Shown here in pieces: positions 1 to 10,840 of a DNA stretch of 64,000 bases. A program made the translations under genes and the position numbers. Position 1 is the first letter of the stretch. The number at the start of each line of letters is the position of its first letter. Below the pieces are notes generated by a model that was given only the letters and a program-made list of their open reading frames with translations, ran no database searches and was not told the DNA's origin. The DNA is from Umbilicaria muhlenbergii (Eukaryota > Ascomycota > Lecanoromycetes > Umbilicariales > Umbilicariaceae): NCBI GenBank assembly GCA_000611775.1, contig KK106985.1, positions 1,846,291 to 1,910,290 of the forward strand, in the 5' to 3' direction.

Positions 1-44
1 ACTTGGCCGTTCTATCTCGAAGGACGTCTGCTGATTCGCTCCAG

Positions 45-510
45 ACGTATCTGGGATACGGCGACCGGCCAGTGTCTGCGGACCCTTGTCCACGAAGACA
101 ATGCGCCAGTCACATCTGTGCGTTTCTCTCCGAACGGTAAGTTCGTGCTCGCTTGGACACTAGACTCATGTGTGCGATTGTGGAGCTATGTGGAAGGGAA
201 GTGCCTCAAGACATATCAAGGACATCAAAACGAAAAGTACAGCATAGCCGGCACATTTGGGGTATATGATGATGGTTACCGGGCTTTCGTGGCATCGGGG
301 AGTGAGGACAATACCTTGATTATCTGGGATGTCTCAAGCAAAAATATTCTTCAAAGATTGGAAGGACACGAGGGTGTCGTGCTAGGGGTTGATACTCATC
401 CAGATAGTAGCTTACTAGTCAGTGGCGGTCTCGACTGCACAGTGAGAGTGTGGCTGCAGGATGACAACGACGCAGATGACCTTGAAGCGGCTGAGGAGAA
501 TCTGGAGTAG
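45..510 (+). CDS. SWD3: Swd3/WDR5-like WD40 subunit of COMPASS (3' part)
   Basis: C-terminal part of a WD40 beta-propeller. The reading frame gives RIWDTATGQCLRTL, then SVRFSPNGKFVLAWTLD, CLKTYQGHQNEKY, ASGSEDNTLIIWD and VSGGLDCTVRVW. This order and wording match WDR5/Swd3, the scaffold subunit of the Set1/COMPASS histone H3K4 methyltransferase in the nucleus. The protein ends with an acidic tail (DDNDADDLEAAEENLE). The 5' part lies outside the window. The first 44 bases look like the end of an intron: a CTGAT branch-like motif is followed by TCCAG, and the good frame starts at 45. The alternative is a one-base frame problem near position 41, because SADSL reads in another frame just before. 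Identification is firm; the left boundary is inferred. Confidence 0.85.
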
Positions 511-888
511 AGCACTGCTATCCTCCAATTCGAGGATTGCATGAGCTCGACTCGACCATGCAGCGCTGAGCCGGCATAGAAAGATGTCACAATCCAAACT
601 TTTCTTGGTTGACAATAGAACACATGGACATGACTACTTGTGATTATGAATACCTCGGATGTTTTCCTATTGCGGCAGGGCTGACGATGGTATGACCAAT
701 GTAGTTTAGCGCAAGACTTCGAACTAGCTCGCATCGCGTCGCAAACCATACGCCTTTCGCAGATCGCTCCAGATGTTTATGAAGCTTTAGTACTCCACTG
801 ATCCTGTTAATATCGATCCTTCAGAGAACGGGTAGGTGGACTCTAGCGGTGAACATCGTCACAGGTCCCATTCCACCATCTGGACATC
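511..888. other. Intergenic, SWD3 to SSR4
   Basis: Holds the 3' UTR of SWD3 and the promoter and 5' UTR of SSR4, which is on the same strand. Short ORFs on the minus strand here have no recognisable family and overlap the SWD3 end. I see no RNA gene or repeat. Confidence 0.6.
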
Positions 889-3287
889 ATGGAAGAACCA
901 AGCAATGGAGTCCCTCCGCAACTGGTGAGTATTGCGCCTGCACAGCGACGGCGCGCCCTCTGACCAAATTACAGCTGCCGCACATACATCTCGTGTCGAC
1001 TTATCGATATCCGTATCTCAAAGATGTCAGCCTTGATACTGTCATCGGGCATCTTCTCGAGGCCCCGAAGATCACAAGAGACATCGCAGCGATGAACTGG
1101 GTCTTCCTAGAAGCACCAACCGACGGATCTGTCATGCTGGTTTGGCAGCCCCTGAATCAGATGGGTACGCAATTTGCGAGTGACGGGTATATTTGGGCCG
1201 ATGCGGAGCAAGCATTCAGCTCGGATGTCAAAGGCTACGTGAGCACAGGACCCTGGAGGTGGTGATTATACATTTGCTAAAATGGATCTGTGCAGACGGT
1301 GGAAATGTATATTCACAGAAGCGGCTACAAACCTCCGGAACAGGTCGCAACTCACTGCAGGCGGCGCTACCGCTTGCTACCAGGCAAGAATCCGAACCCG
1401 AACATGGCTGCCTGTGATCCTTTTTTGTGGATAGTCCATTACTCGCGGGCAGATCCTGCGAACGAGCTTCCCGCGAACCAGATCCGGCCGAATCCTACAA
1501 TGATGAATGAGAGGCGGTTTCTGCAGCAGCAAGGGGTACTGAAGCGCAAGGATTTCATGTTACACGATCGCGGTAATTATCCTAATATAAAACTACCTGT
1601 CAGTGCAATGCCGCAATACGCACAACAAGTATCGGGGTATCCAGGCAACGTCATATCACACATGAATAGGAGTCAACAGTTATCTTACTACCCACCGCGA
1701 CAAGCAGGTAGCATGGCTGCTATAGGTGCCTCGCCTGCCAAACGCCAGCGCGCCAACCAGCAGACAAACATCAACGGACCTACGCCGTCGATTGTGAATG
1801 GGGCTGCGAACGGGATAGCGACGCAAGACTCTAAAGTGAACGAGGAAGAGGATACTTCTTACGGGGATTTGATGGATCTCCTTACCCCCCAAGATATCAG
1901 CGGCATGCGCTACATGCAGCACCACGAATGGCTCGAAGAAGTATTCTCTTCTCCCTACGCCACTAGCCAGATCATACCAGTGGCGCTAGGCCTTGGGCGT
2001 AAAGGGGAGCTCGAGAGTCTCACAAGAGGTTTTTTTGAAGCCCCCACTGGTATCTCGCCAAGACCGAAGGAGAAGCTATACATTGGCGCTCCGGCAAGTG
2101 GAATGCGAAAAGGCGAGGAGGAGAAGATACCGGAGCGGGTAGGCAAAATGGAACCCGGAAAGGCCGAGGAATTCACCAAACTAGCTTCTCAGAGGATGTT
2201 AGATCTCAATGCGGAGATGGAGAAGATGAAGCGACAGCATGCGAGGCGTATGACCAAGTTGAAACAGGGTGCTACTATTATGTCTGCGGAGAAGAAGTTG
2301 AGAAACCCACTTGCAAGCTCAGCGGACAGCGGGAATGAGCCATGGAAGCTAGAGCGCGGTTCACGTTCCCCGGCGGATAACACAAGTAATGACGGTGCAT
2401 CAGCTGCGGCAAGGGGTTCAGAGCACGTTAGTGATATCGTCAAAGAGGTGGAGGCTGTTGTTGGGAAACGCATCGGACCTCAAAATGGTGTTACAACTGT
2501 TCAGAAAGGCGGCCTCGAGGAAAGGCATCACGTTGAGATCAGCAGTACTCTGGAAAGCGCTGCGCATGGCCAACTGGTTCATCAATCCACTGGTAATGCA
2601 GAGATTGGTAGTCCCTCCAAAAGCATTCCTGTCGTTTACGAGACAGCCACACTAATGTCACGAGATCCGTCTTCATTGCATCAAGGTCACTCCACCGCCG
2701 GGACGCCACATGGTATTAGCAGCCAGATGGCAACTCCGGCCGGTGCACAGGAGACTGTCGGCAGCAGTCAAGCAACACCGCAATTACCGCCTGTGGACAA
2801 CGATACGGTTATGACTGGGACATCTAATGGCATGGACCTTCCAGTTGGTGGTGGAAATGGCGTGAACCAGGCCACTGCCCATGGAGAGGCCAGTGACTGG
2901 GTCATGGTGAACAGGGACGAGGACCAGGACGGCCTGCTCCAAGCTACCGAAGAGTCATTTGGCGCAGGTACTTTTACTCATGATAGTGGGATGGATCAGG
3001 GTATGGACACGCCAGGTGTATTCATCAACACACCAGGGAGTGGCCTCCAAGGTCTCACACCCGCGGCTCCTGGCAACGTGAGTGAAGATTACAACGCCAG
3101 CGTGTTCAACGAAACGGTGGATTTCAGCAATTTGGACACCGCAGGCGATGCTCTGGCTGGATACGGTGAACAAAGTGATTTGGGACTTGACGAACATGGT
3201 GACCTCGGGCTCGACACATCCGCATTCGGAGAGGCGTTCCACGGCACCGAACCGAACGTGGGCCGCGAAGATGCACCCGAATCATGA
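889..3287 (+). CDS. ssr4: SWI/SNF and RSC complex subunit Ssr4
   Basis: Exons 889-924, 975-1238 and 1296-3287 give 763 aa. The first exon is only 12 codons (MEEPSNGVPPQL). It splices at GTGAGT to LPHIHLVSTYRYPYL, which is the usual N-terminus of the family. The N-terminal domain (about 1-190; DUF1750/Ssr4_N) has LLEAPKITRDIAAMNW, FASDGYIW and the intron-spanning GYTVEMYIHRSGY. A second conserved block (about 293-370) carries DLLTPQDISGMRYMQHHEWL and ALGLGRKGELESLTRGFF. The rest is low-complexity, with a coiled, charged stretch (LDLNAEMEKMKRQHARRMTK) and a Gly/Asp/Thr-rich tail. In fission yeast Ssr4 is shared by the SWI/SNF and RSC remodellers in the nucleus; that role is taken from the family. 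Both introns (50 and 57 nt) have good donor and acceptor sites. Confidence 0.9.
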
Positions 3288-4647
3288 GGGGTCGTGGCTC
3301 TTGCAATAGTTTCAACGTGTATTTGCTGGAGCACTGTGGGCTTTCATACGCATCGTCCGACATGGAGCATCATTCGGTCGGACTGCATAGATTTATGGGC
3401 AGCGGATTTCGAAGACAATATGCACTTAGCCTCTTTATGAGTTGCCACTCCAAATCCGGTCTAGTTATACTGCCATCGGCCGTCGTACGTCGCATGGGAA
3501 TAATCAGGCATAGGTACTGTGCGGCTAGACTTGTGGAGCAAGGAGTAAAGGGGTCGGGGAATGGGAATTCGGAAGGCCGCTTGACAATCTTCTGCTTATG
3601 TAACCAAGCGCAAGCCATTGGTGGAAAGCCTTCCTAATCCACGAGGTAGTCTATTTAAAGGAATCAGAATGCTTCCAAAAGCACATCCCGAATTACACTG
3701 TTCAGAAGTTTCAAGCTCACCGTGGACGTTGGATAGGCCGAGGCATGCGCGCATGAATCTTTCGCCGTTGCACCAGGCACCAAACACACGACGCGAGATC
3801 TGCTCATTTGCTGAGAGGCGGACTCGGAGATGGTCCCCGCCAACGTCGAAAGCGGGGAGGGAGCGTTTCAGGTTGCACTAGATGACGCTATCCGTTTCAT
3901 CAGCACCCGAGGCACCCACCAAACACCCGTCTTCCTTGCAGCGTGCAACATTGCTGGCCTTTGGTTGCCTGCACCCCCTGCTCTTCCCCTGCCTCCTGCA
4001 GGTCCGGGTGCATCTTCCGATTCGCTAGCCTGCCTCGTTGGCCGGATGCGTCTCATCCACATGCGCGAATGCCAGGCACTCGCGCGCCTGGGACCCATGT
4101 TCGTGTCGCAGAGCCACTGGAGGACTCGGGAAGAGGGAAGGCTCAAGATAGCCCAAACAGATGGGCTCCAGCAAGCTTAAAGGTTAAGGCTCCCGGATAC
4201 TAATGTTAGCCCTTGACTATGCCCGCCCTTGCAGGCTGATTTGTAGCGGAGAGCTTCTGTTTGTCGGCAAGTCGCGTGTGGGCCAGCATCGTAGTGAGCG
4301 GATGAGAGAAATTGAAAAGCTGCGGGCATTGTTCCGACTCTTGCACCCTGTCCCTGTATATATGCTAGCTGGACTCGGAACCGGGCTTTTGCTTCTTGCG
4401 TCCTTTTAATGTTCTGTTGTTGTTTGAACCCTGCTTGACGTTTTCTCTCTCTCTCTCTTTCTCTCTCCGAACAGAGACCGTCAGTCGTTTCCATCATTGA
4501 ATATAGAAAAGTATCCGAATTTGTCCCTCGAAACGCGATTGGAGGGCAGACCGGGCATGAGCTCGACCGCAACCTCGATTGGACGCTCGAGCCCGAAGGT
4601 GATTCGCTGTTGACGCTGGGCGCAGACCCTCAATACTTACCTTCGTT
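3288..4647. other. Intergenic, SSR4 to tyrosinase
   Basis: No gene recognised in 1.36 kb on either strand. The several 60-130 codon ORFs overlap one another and show no family motif. The right end is the tyrosinase promoter, with a TATATATG box about 285 bp before the ATG and a pyrimidine (CT) run nearer to it. Confidence 0.55.
4443..4468. repeat. CT-rich microsatellite
   Basis: Interrupted (CT)n tract about 180 bp upstream of the tyrosinase ATG. CT-rich tracts just before transcription starts are common in fungal promoters, so it may be part of the core promoter. That link is inference. Confidence 0.8.
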
Positions 4648-6880
4648 ATGTTCACCACGTACAACATGCTCGGCGCCTCCTTCATTTGGCTATATATTAG
4701 CATCTTGATGTGCGCAGTCGAAGCTCTCCCGCCAAACTCGGTCTCAGGCAAGCAATTGGACCCCCGATGGTTGAAGACTCCCCATGACCGACGACAAGGT
4801 GGCAGTTCTTTCGCGATTGAGGGTATCCAGGGGGGCCGTGGATCGGACGGATCGGTGCCTCTACGACTCGAGATTCGTCAGCTGATCAAGGATACGGATC
4901 AGTTCAACCTCTACATCCTTGCTTTATACCGCTTTCAGAATACAGATCAGTCGGAGTTGTTGAGTTTCTATCAGATCGCAGGTATTCATGGCCGCCCTTT
5001 TATCCCTTGGGACAATGTACAGGGGACCACCGGCCAGGACGGTGGCTATTGTACCCACTCGTCGATCCTCTTTGCAACTTGGCATCGGCCATACCTGGCA
5101 CTGTACGAGCAGGTGTTGTACAACACCATGCAGAACGTCGTCAATGAGTTTACTGGTGACCAAAAAGCACGGTACGCGCGGGCAGCCGCCAATTTCAGGA
5201 TACCTTACTGGGATTGGGCGGCGTCCCCCCCATCTGGATGGGGTGTATTACTCTGGGAGATAGGCGGCGAGCAGACCATTCAAGTAACAATGCCTAATGG
5301 TACGGCAACCATTCCAAATCCTCTATGGTCGTACAACTTTCACCCATTGAGCTCTACCGATTTTCCTGATAGCCCCGTAAGAACTCCTCTCAAACCGTCA
5401 CAATTACATGACTAATAGCGTCAGTTCAACGTCTGGCAAAGCACCGTAAGAAGCCCTACTACGCAGAATGCCAATGCAACAAGCCAGAACCACTTGGTGG
5501 GCCTTCAACTTACCACGTCTCGGGATTCATACGCGCAACGCCTAATGAACCTTTTCATAACGTATCCACAGTACGGCAACTTCAGCAACAAAGCTTGGAT
5601 TCCCGGAACTCCTGGTAGCTATGACAGTCTGGAATCTCTCCATGACCAGCTCCATGGTCTGCTTGGTAGTGGTGGGCATATGTCCGTTGTGAGTGACCCC
5701 CTCTGTTCCATAACACTGTCTAAGCGGTAGCTCTGCCCGGTTTGCACTTTCTCAACGGTTTTGGCAACAGCTTCGTATCTGCGCACTAACTAGCTTGGTA
5801 CATTATAGATTGAGTATTCTTCGTTTGACCCGATATTCTGGCTCCATCACGCGACCGTAGATCGTGCCTTCGCTATCTGGCAAGCTCTATACCCAGATAG
5901 CTATGTCGAGCCGACCGTAGACGATTTCGGCACCTATACCATCCCCGCCGGTTCTACCGAGGATGAAAAGACTCCACTAACGCCCTTCCATAAGAACACC
6001 AACGGTGATTTCTGGGACTCGGCATCTATTCGCAACACGAGCACGTTCGGATACTCCTATCCCGAAGTGCAGTGGTGGAATGCCTCAGTCAACACCAAGC
6101 AGGCCGTCAACGCTCTTTACGGCAACAATGGCACTAGTGGAAAGCTGCGAGGTCGTGGCATCGCTGGGGAGAAGAAGAGGAGCATACAGCAGCAGCAGCG
6201 GTCGACAGGACTGGGATCGCTGATCGAGGCAGGCCTCGGCGGCAACAATGCGGTACCTGTGTTCCACCAGGAAGCACTCGATGTCCTTGACGATGACGCG
6301 AATCCCAACACCTACCGCGAGTACATTGCAAATATCCGAGTATCCAAGTATGCTCTTAGCTGCTCTTTCTTCATCCACATCTTCCTCGGCGACTTCAATC
6401 CAGACCCTACCTCATGGATCACCGACCCGAACCTGGTAGGCACGCACACGATTTTCACCAGTGCTCGTCTACCGGAACACTGCGGCTCGTGTAAGAACGT
6501 CACGGTGACGGGGACGATACCCTTGACCATGGCGTTGGTGCAGCACGTGGAGGCCGGGCAACTGGTTGGCACGGACGTGAATGCTGTGGAGGCGTATCTG
6601 ACGCAAAACCTACATTGGAGGGTGACGCTGGTGAGTTGCATGCTCGACTGAGGCCGCGGAATCTGGTGCCGGGAAAACTTGCTAATTCAGAGGTGGCTTG
6701 CAGATGGAGGGGACCAGTGTCCCAAGAGATCAAGTGCCTAATCTGAAGATCTCCGTGGTGAGCTCAGTCGTCACTAAGGCCCAGAGCGACGACGAATTTC
6801 CGACTTGGGGGCCCTTCACGGTACTTACTAATATTACGAATGGGAGGCCGGCCGGGCTGGATCATGGAGACCCGTCATAA
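4648..6880 (+). CDS. Secreted tyrosinase (polyphenol oxidase)
   Basis: Exons 4648-5376, 5425-5688, 5809-6630 and 6704-6880 give 663 aa. A hydrophobic leader (LGASFIWLYISILMCAVEA) suggests secretion. The type-3 dicopper centre is complete. CuA has His in HGRPF (residue 114), CTH (His137, with Cys135 placed for the known Cys-His thioether) and WHRPY (His146). CuB has His in SLHDQLH (316 and 320) and FWLHHATVDR (344-345). A C-terminal domain starts near residue 500 (YREYIANIRVSKYAL, FFIHIFLGDF), as in fungal zymogen tyrosinases. Between the two lies a linker with EKKRS and a Gln run. The enzyme oxidises monophenols and diphenols to quinones, feeding melanin or phenolic cross-linking. The acceptor at 6703 was chosen over the one at 6690 because the latter hits a stop at once and loses the conserved C-terminus. 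Confidence 0.9.
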
Positions 6881-7352
6881 TAGTTGTGTCACTAATAGGA
6901 AAAGCGTCGGTGTAGGATCTGTTATATTAACCCAAAATGTCTACGACTTAATCTGAATATAAAAGTTGATCTCAGTCACTGCTATATTCCTATTCTTTCG
7001 AACTCTCACTGTCAAGCTTGCATGAAAGCACCCTTTGCACTCCTTCCACGTTCCATCTGCTAAACACAACAGATTACAAATGTCTTTATTTGTCCCCCAT
7101 ATTTGCGTTCGAACCCCCCCCCCCTTCCTCCCAACCTCGAACCCCAAACCAACAACTTTCCCAACCCTCCACCGCACCCCCCATCACCACCAATACAACA
7201 GCACCCCATCCGACTCCACACAACACCCACACGGCCCCCCAACCCATGTCCCACCCCCCCATCCCGCGCATAATCCCCCAGCACCACCCGCCGGCCACAG
7301 CCGGATCCCCCCGGCGTCGGCGCCCCTGACCCCGAAAAAAAAAATCTCAACA
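6881..7352. other. Intergenic, C-rich on the plus strand
   Basis: Tyrosinase 3' UTR, then from about 7100 a strongly C-rich plus strand that includes a run of 11 C. An ORF crosses it, but it encodes only Pro/His/Thr low-complexity sequence and continues as the antisense of the next gene, so I do not call it. Confidence 0.55.
7114..7124. repeat. Homopolymer run of 11 C
   Basis: Uninterrupted C run in the C-rich flank. Such runs are prone to length errors in sequencing and to slippage in the cell. Confidence 0.9.
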
Positions 7353-8133
7353 TCACACCCGCCGGCCGAAGGGGGCGACGATGTAGGTGAGGCAGCCGGG
7401 GAGCAGGCCGAAACACAGGGCGCGGCAGGACCGGTTTGGTCCAGGTCGGCGTGGCGGGGTTGGAGGAATTGCTGGGATGGGTGGGGCGGGGATGGACGGG
7501 TTCGAGAAGGAGTTGCCGCTGGGGATGAGGTTGTGGGAGGGGGGGGCGGTGGTTGTTTGGAAAGGGGTGGCCGGGGGGGGGTTGTTAGTGGGATAGGCTG
7601 GGAGTGGGAATTGGGAGGTGGGGAGGTGGGGAGGGGAAGTTTGGGTGATGAAGCTGGGAATGATGGGGGGATGAAGGGAGGTTTTTCCCGTCGCGCCCTC
7701 GGCCGTCTGCGTGCCCGATCGGAGACAGCTCCACGCGCTCGAAAGCCCTGTCGCCGCCCCCGTGCACGCGGCGGTTGCGAACGTCGGCGTCGGGGCCGCG
7801 CTTGCAGTCGTGGGCGTGCTGGGGGGGGAACACGGTGCTTTCGGCGGCGACGGTGTGGCTTTCAACAACCGTGCTGCCGTAGATGGAGAAGACGGTCGGC
7901 GGTACGGTCACGGTTCGCGGTTTGCCGCGGCTAGGTGGCTGCTGCAGATGGGACTGGGCGGTGCTGCGGGTTCGGCGGAGGTCACGGAGGCAGTTGGCGG
8001 GGGTGCAGGCGGGGCGGTGCTCGGGGCCGGCAACAGCGGTGGCGTGGGTGGGGGAGGGGAGGAGGAGGGAGAGGAGGGAGAGGGAGAGGAGGGTGGTGAT
8101 GCGGTGGAGGAGAGCAATTGGGGAGGGGCTCAT
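7353..8133 (-). CDS. Secreted P/T-rich fungal protein, frame broken at a C run
   Basis: The start at 8133 gives MSPSPIALLHRI followed by a strongly hydrophobic Leu/Ser stretch ending at THATAVA, a clear signal peptide. The next segment, ACTPANCLRDLRR, then TVTVPPTVFSIYGSTVVES, stays in one frame up to a run of eight C (plus-strand G 7821-7828). Beyond it the sensible sequence is in another frame (PPSTPTTASAAPTPTFATAA, then CTGAATGLSSAWSCL) and runs to the stop at 7353. NCLR near the N-terminus and a later FATAACTG...LSSA-SCL block recall small secreted proteins common in Pezizomycotina, which I know only as unnamed families. The span would be 260 codons if the C run were one base shorter. It is either a sequencing length error or a real break. 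Function unknown; the C-terminus is Pro-rich with three Cys. Confidence 0.5.
7821..7828. repeat. Homopolymer run of 8 G
   Basis: Lies exactly where the reading frame of the minus-strand secreted protein switches. Confidence 0.85.
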
Positions 8134-9954
8134 GGTGAAAGGGCCGAGGAAAAGTAGAATCGCACCAGGATAGTGGGGAGGGGGATGTAGAAAACCAATT
8201 TGGTATTCGAGTGTTGCGCAAAGAGGGGCGTGAAGGGGGGGCATTGTCTGCTATATCTTATAACAGGAAAAAATAAGAAAACACCCCGCCCACCTGCCTG
8301 TCGCCAAAGTAGCTGAACATGCCCGATGGCTTCACAATACGGCCGTCGTGGGCGCCACATGCTACCCCTCGTCCAGTAGTAATCCGGAGGCCGCATTGTA
8401 TCCTGGTGCTGGTGGCGCTGTCGCCGCTGGCCTCCGCAAGTCACACCTTTGTTGAATCGTGGAAGAGTCTTCCGGAGTAAAGGGAGTCAGGGGATGCCGG
8501 ATTCCAATAACGCCACCCCAGCCACCTCGTGTCCCAACCCGTTACTGCGCCACCTTGTGCCTGCTTCGCTGCCAGTCATGTCAGACGAACAAGCTTTTGG
8601 ATTGGCTCGAAGGAGCTAGGGCTTCTGTGCTCGCGTGGGAGTCCGTCGGTAGAAGTGGAGTGTGGTTGCATCTGGCTTCAGGGAAGCGCTCCGTACTTCG
8701 TAGCTGGAGGCATCGTGATTAATTCAATTCTGTCTGCATTGATTATTGCCAGACGGGCAAGGGAACATTGTGGGGAGCTCTGTGAGCTGGCTAATGCGAG
8801 ATGTAATGTGCTAATCATCGGGCTGTGGCCTCTCTCAAGTATAGCCGACTAGGAAAGGGCCTGTCCTGGTGTCCAGCAGTAGCTGTAGATGTACCTGCGG
8901 GGAGTTGGTTATTTGTTTCTTTAGCCCACACATGTGCTACCCTATGCAGCACCCAATACTTGATCCTCTAGCGGAGTCGTGACCCACTTGCATGCTAAGC
9001 CTACCACTTTCACGCACCAGATGGCTACCATATCGAAATACCACTTAGATGGAATACGGGCACAGATAACTTATCGTCAAAGAGTGCTTGATCCTGGGTC
9101 TCTCTGCACATGCTGCACATGCGTGTGAAGCTTACGGAGTAGGTTAGGGCCTTGGGCCGGGTCTGAGAAGGGGAAGGGGCCACGAGATTGAAGGCCGTAA
9201 GGAGGGAAGAGAACAGGCCGACCACTGATCTTACCGGACAGGTCATCCGCTTCCCTTCACCGGACAACCTTTTTGGTGCGCTTCCTAGGTATGCATGCCC
9301 CAAAACATGTGCGAAACCATACGAAACCATACGAGAAGGCTGTGCAGCCGGGCCTGATCACAAAGTATTTGAACCTACTGCTGCATTCAATTTCGTTTGT
9401 AGACTGATCCGCCCTCTCAATCCAGTCCGCCACTATTACCATCTCCCCTAAACATCACGGAGGTATACCTCATTATGTGCATGCCATTGTTCCATACTCA
9501 CACCGTGCGCACCGTTTCCCCAGCCAAGCCTACCAGCAGAACAGGCAGAGTCGTGGAGGAAGCGCATCCCCCTCGCCCAACACGAGTGACTACCAAACAC
9601 ACCACAGTAATCCGCCACTTGGCCCCTGAACACCGAGCTCCAGAGTCTCGGCCATCGAGGGTGCGGACAACTCGTACGACACTTCGCTATCGACGGAGGC
9701 ATCTTTAGAGCAGACATGGAGCCGGGGACGTCCGCTTCGTAGGGTGAAACATCTTGGAGGCATAACGCAGCTTCGAGAATGCTTTTGTTAGTGTGGAGGT
9801 TCTGAAAAGTTGACTATCATTGTTTTGAGGCGCTAGATACCGTTGAAAGGGCCAGGTATCTTTTGACAATAGCGGATTGACTGTTCTTGAGCAGAGAGAT
9901 ATCTGCAATTGCGGAGACTGTCCAGAATATCCCCCTTGACACAATACTAGCTCA
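8134..9954. other. Gene-free stretch
   Basis: About 1.8 kb with no recognisable gene on either strand. The ORFs present are under 110 codons, overlap one another in different frames and lack domain motifs. A short tandem of a 10-bp unit (ACGAAACCAT type) lies at 9312-9334. No tRNA-like or transposon-end structure was recognised. Confidence 0.5.
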
Positions 9955-10840
9955 TCATATGCGAACCGTGATAGGTGTTCTTTTCAAAATGTCTCGCAGC
10001 CCTCCCATCGCAGATGCATTGAAGAGCATTGTTCCCTTCCCTGACCGGAACCCATTTTGAATCTTAGTAGATGGTAAAGCATATTGAACACCGCTGTGAA
10101 CCCTGCCGATCCACGGTACAAGAACTCGTACAAGAACTCAAAGTCGTCGTGTAACAACACATCCTGACCATAACCTTCGTGAAGGTGGCCAAACACATGA
10201 AGGGCAGGCTTTGTCCTCCGAATCTCTCCTAGCAGATTCTCGTCACCAAAGCCATCGATGTCGAGGTGGAATCGCGGGGGACAATGTGTAACAAGAATGT
10301 CCAGGTCGAAGGGAAGCTTGTCGGTCCAAACATCTTTGTGGGTTGAATACTGGAAAGCCCAATTCCCTTGTTTTCGCGTCCATGGGCTTCCGTAGAGATC
10401 AACGACTCGCCCACCTGAGAAGTGGATGCTCGTGCCGCTATCTTCAAGGCAGATGAGGTCTTCCCAGTCAAGCTTACTCTTTCCAGTTAAATGGAGGAGA
10501 ATATCATGATTTCCAGCTATGAAAACTCTGTATGGGTGAGGCAGCGACCCCAGCCAGTCCAGCGTTGTCTGCAGTCCTGCATGCTCCCAGACTGTGTTAA
10601 GTCGCCAGCGTGAATGAGGAGATCGCCGTACGGTATCCTAGGTTGCGAGTTGTGAGTGTCTGAAATGCACACGACGTTGATAGCGTCAATTGCGTGCTTG
10701 GCTACAGGTTGACGCATTTGATATATTGTCCTTGCTAGAGTCTTCAGGGGCGAATCAAGAAAACGTTTCCACCACCGGGGCTTTTTCCGCTCAAGGAGAG
10801 CATCTAGACTTCTCCCGCTGGATCCGAACATGATGAACAT
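9955..10840 (-). pseudogene. Calcineurin-like metallophosphoesterase, two frame breaks
   Basis: Reads as one protein of the fungal calcineurin-like phosphoesterase family. MFIMFGSSGRSLDALL begins at 10840. CISDTHN (motif I) and LIHAGDLTQSG (motif II) follow in one frame. Then LDWLGSLPHPY, FIAGNHDILL (motif III), LVTHCPPRFHLD and HVFGHLHEGYG are in a second frame, and TMLFNASAMGGLRDI is in a third, ending at 9955. All metal-binding motifs of the family are present. The first switch lies near 10571-10580, where one base is missing relative to the expected Q-x-LQTTLDWL join. The second lies near 10051-10075. A 12-bp tandem duplication (10116-10139) sits in the region coding FEFLYEFLY. No intron with proper ends explains the first break. 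It is either a young pseudogene or two sequencing errors. Confidence 0.7.
10116..10139. repeat. 12-bp tandem duplication
   Basis: Two exact copies of GTACAAGAACTC inside the metallophosphoesterase. It is in frame and repeats EFLY in the protein. Confidence 0.9.

Noticed and set aside
7035-7934. 299-codon plus-strand ORF
   Set aside because: Pure low-complexity Pro/His then Gly/Arg sequence, antisense to a gene with a clear signal peptide; composition artefact of the C/G-rich region.
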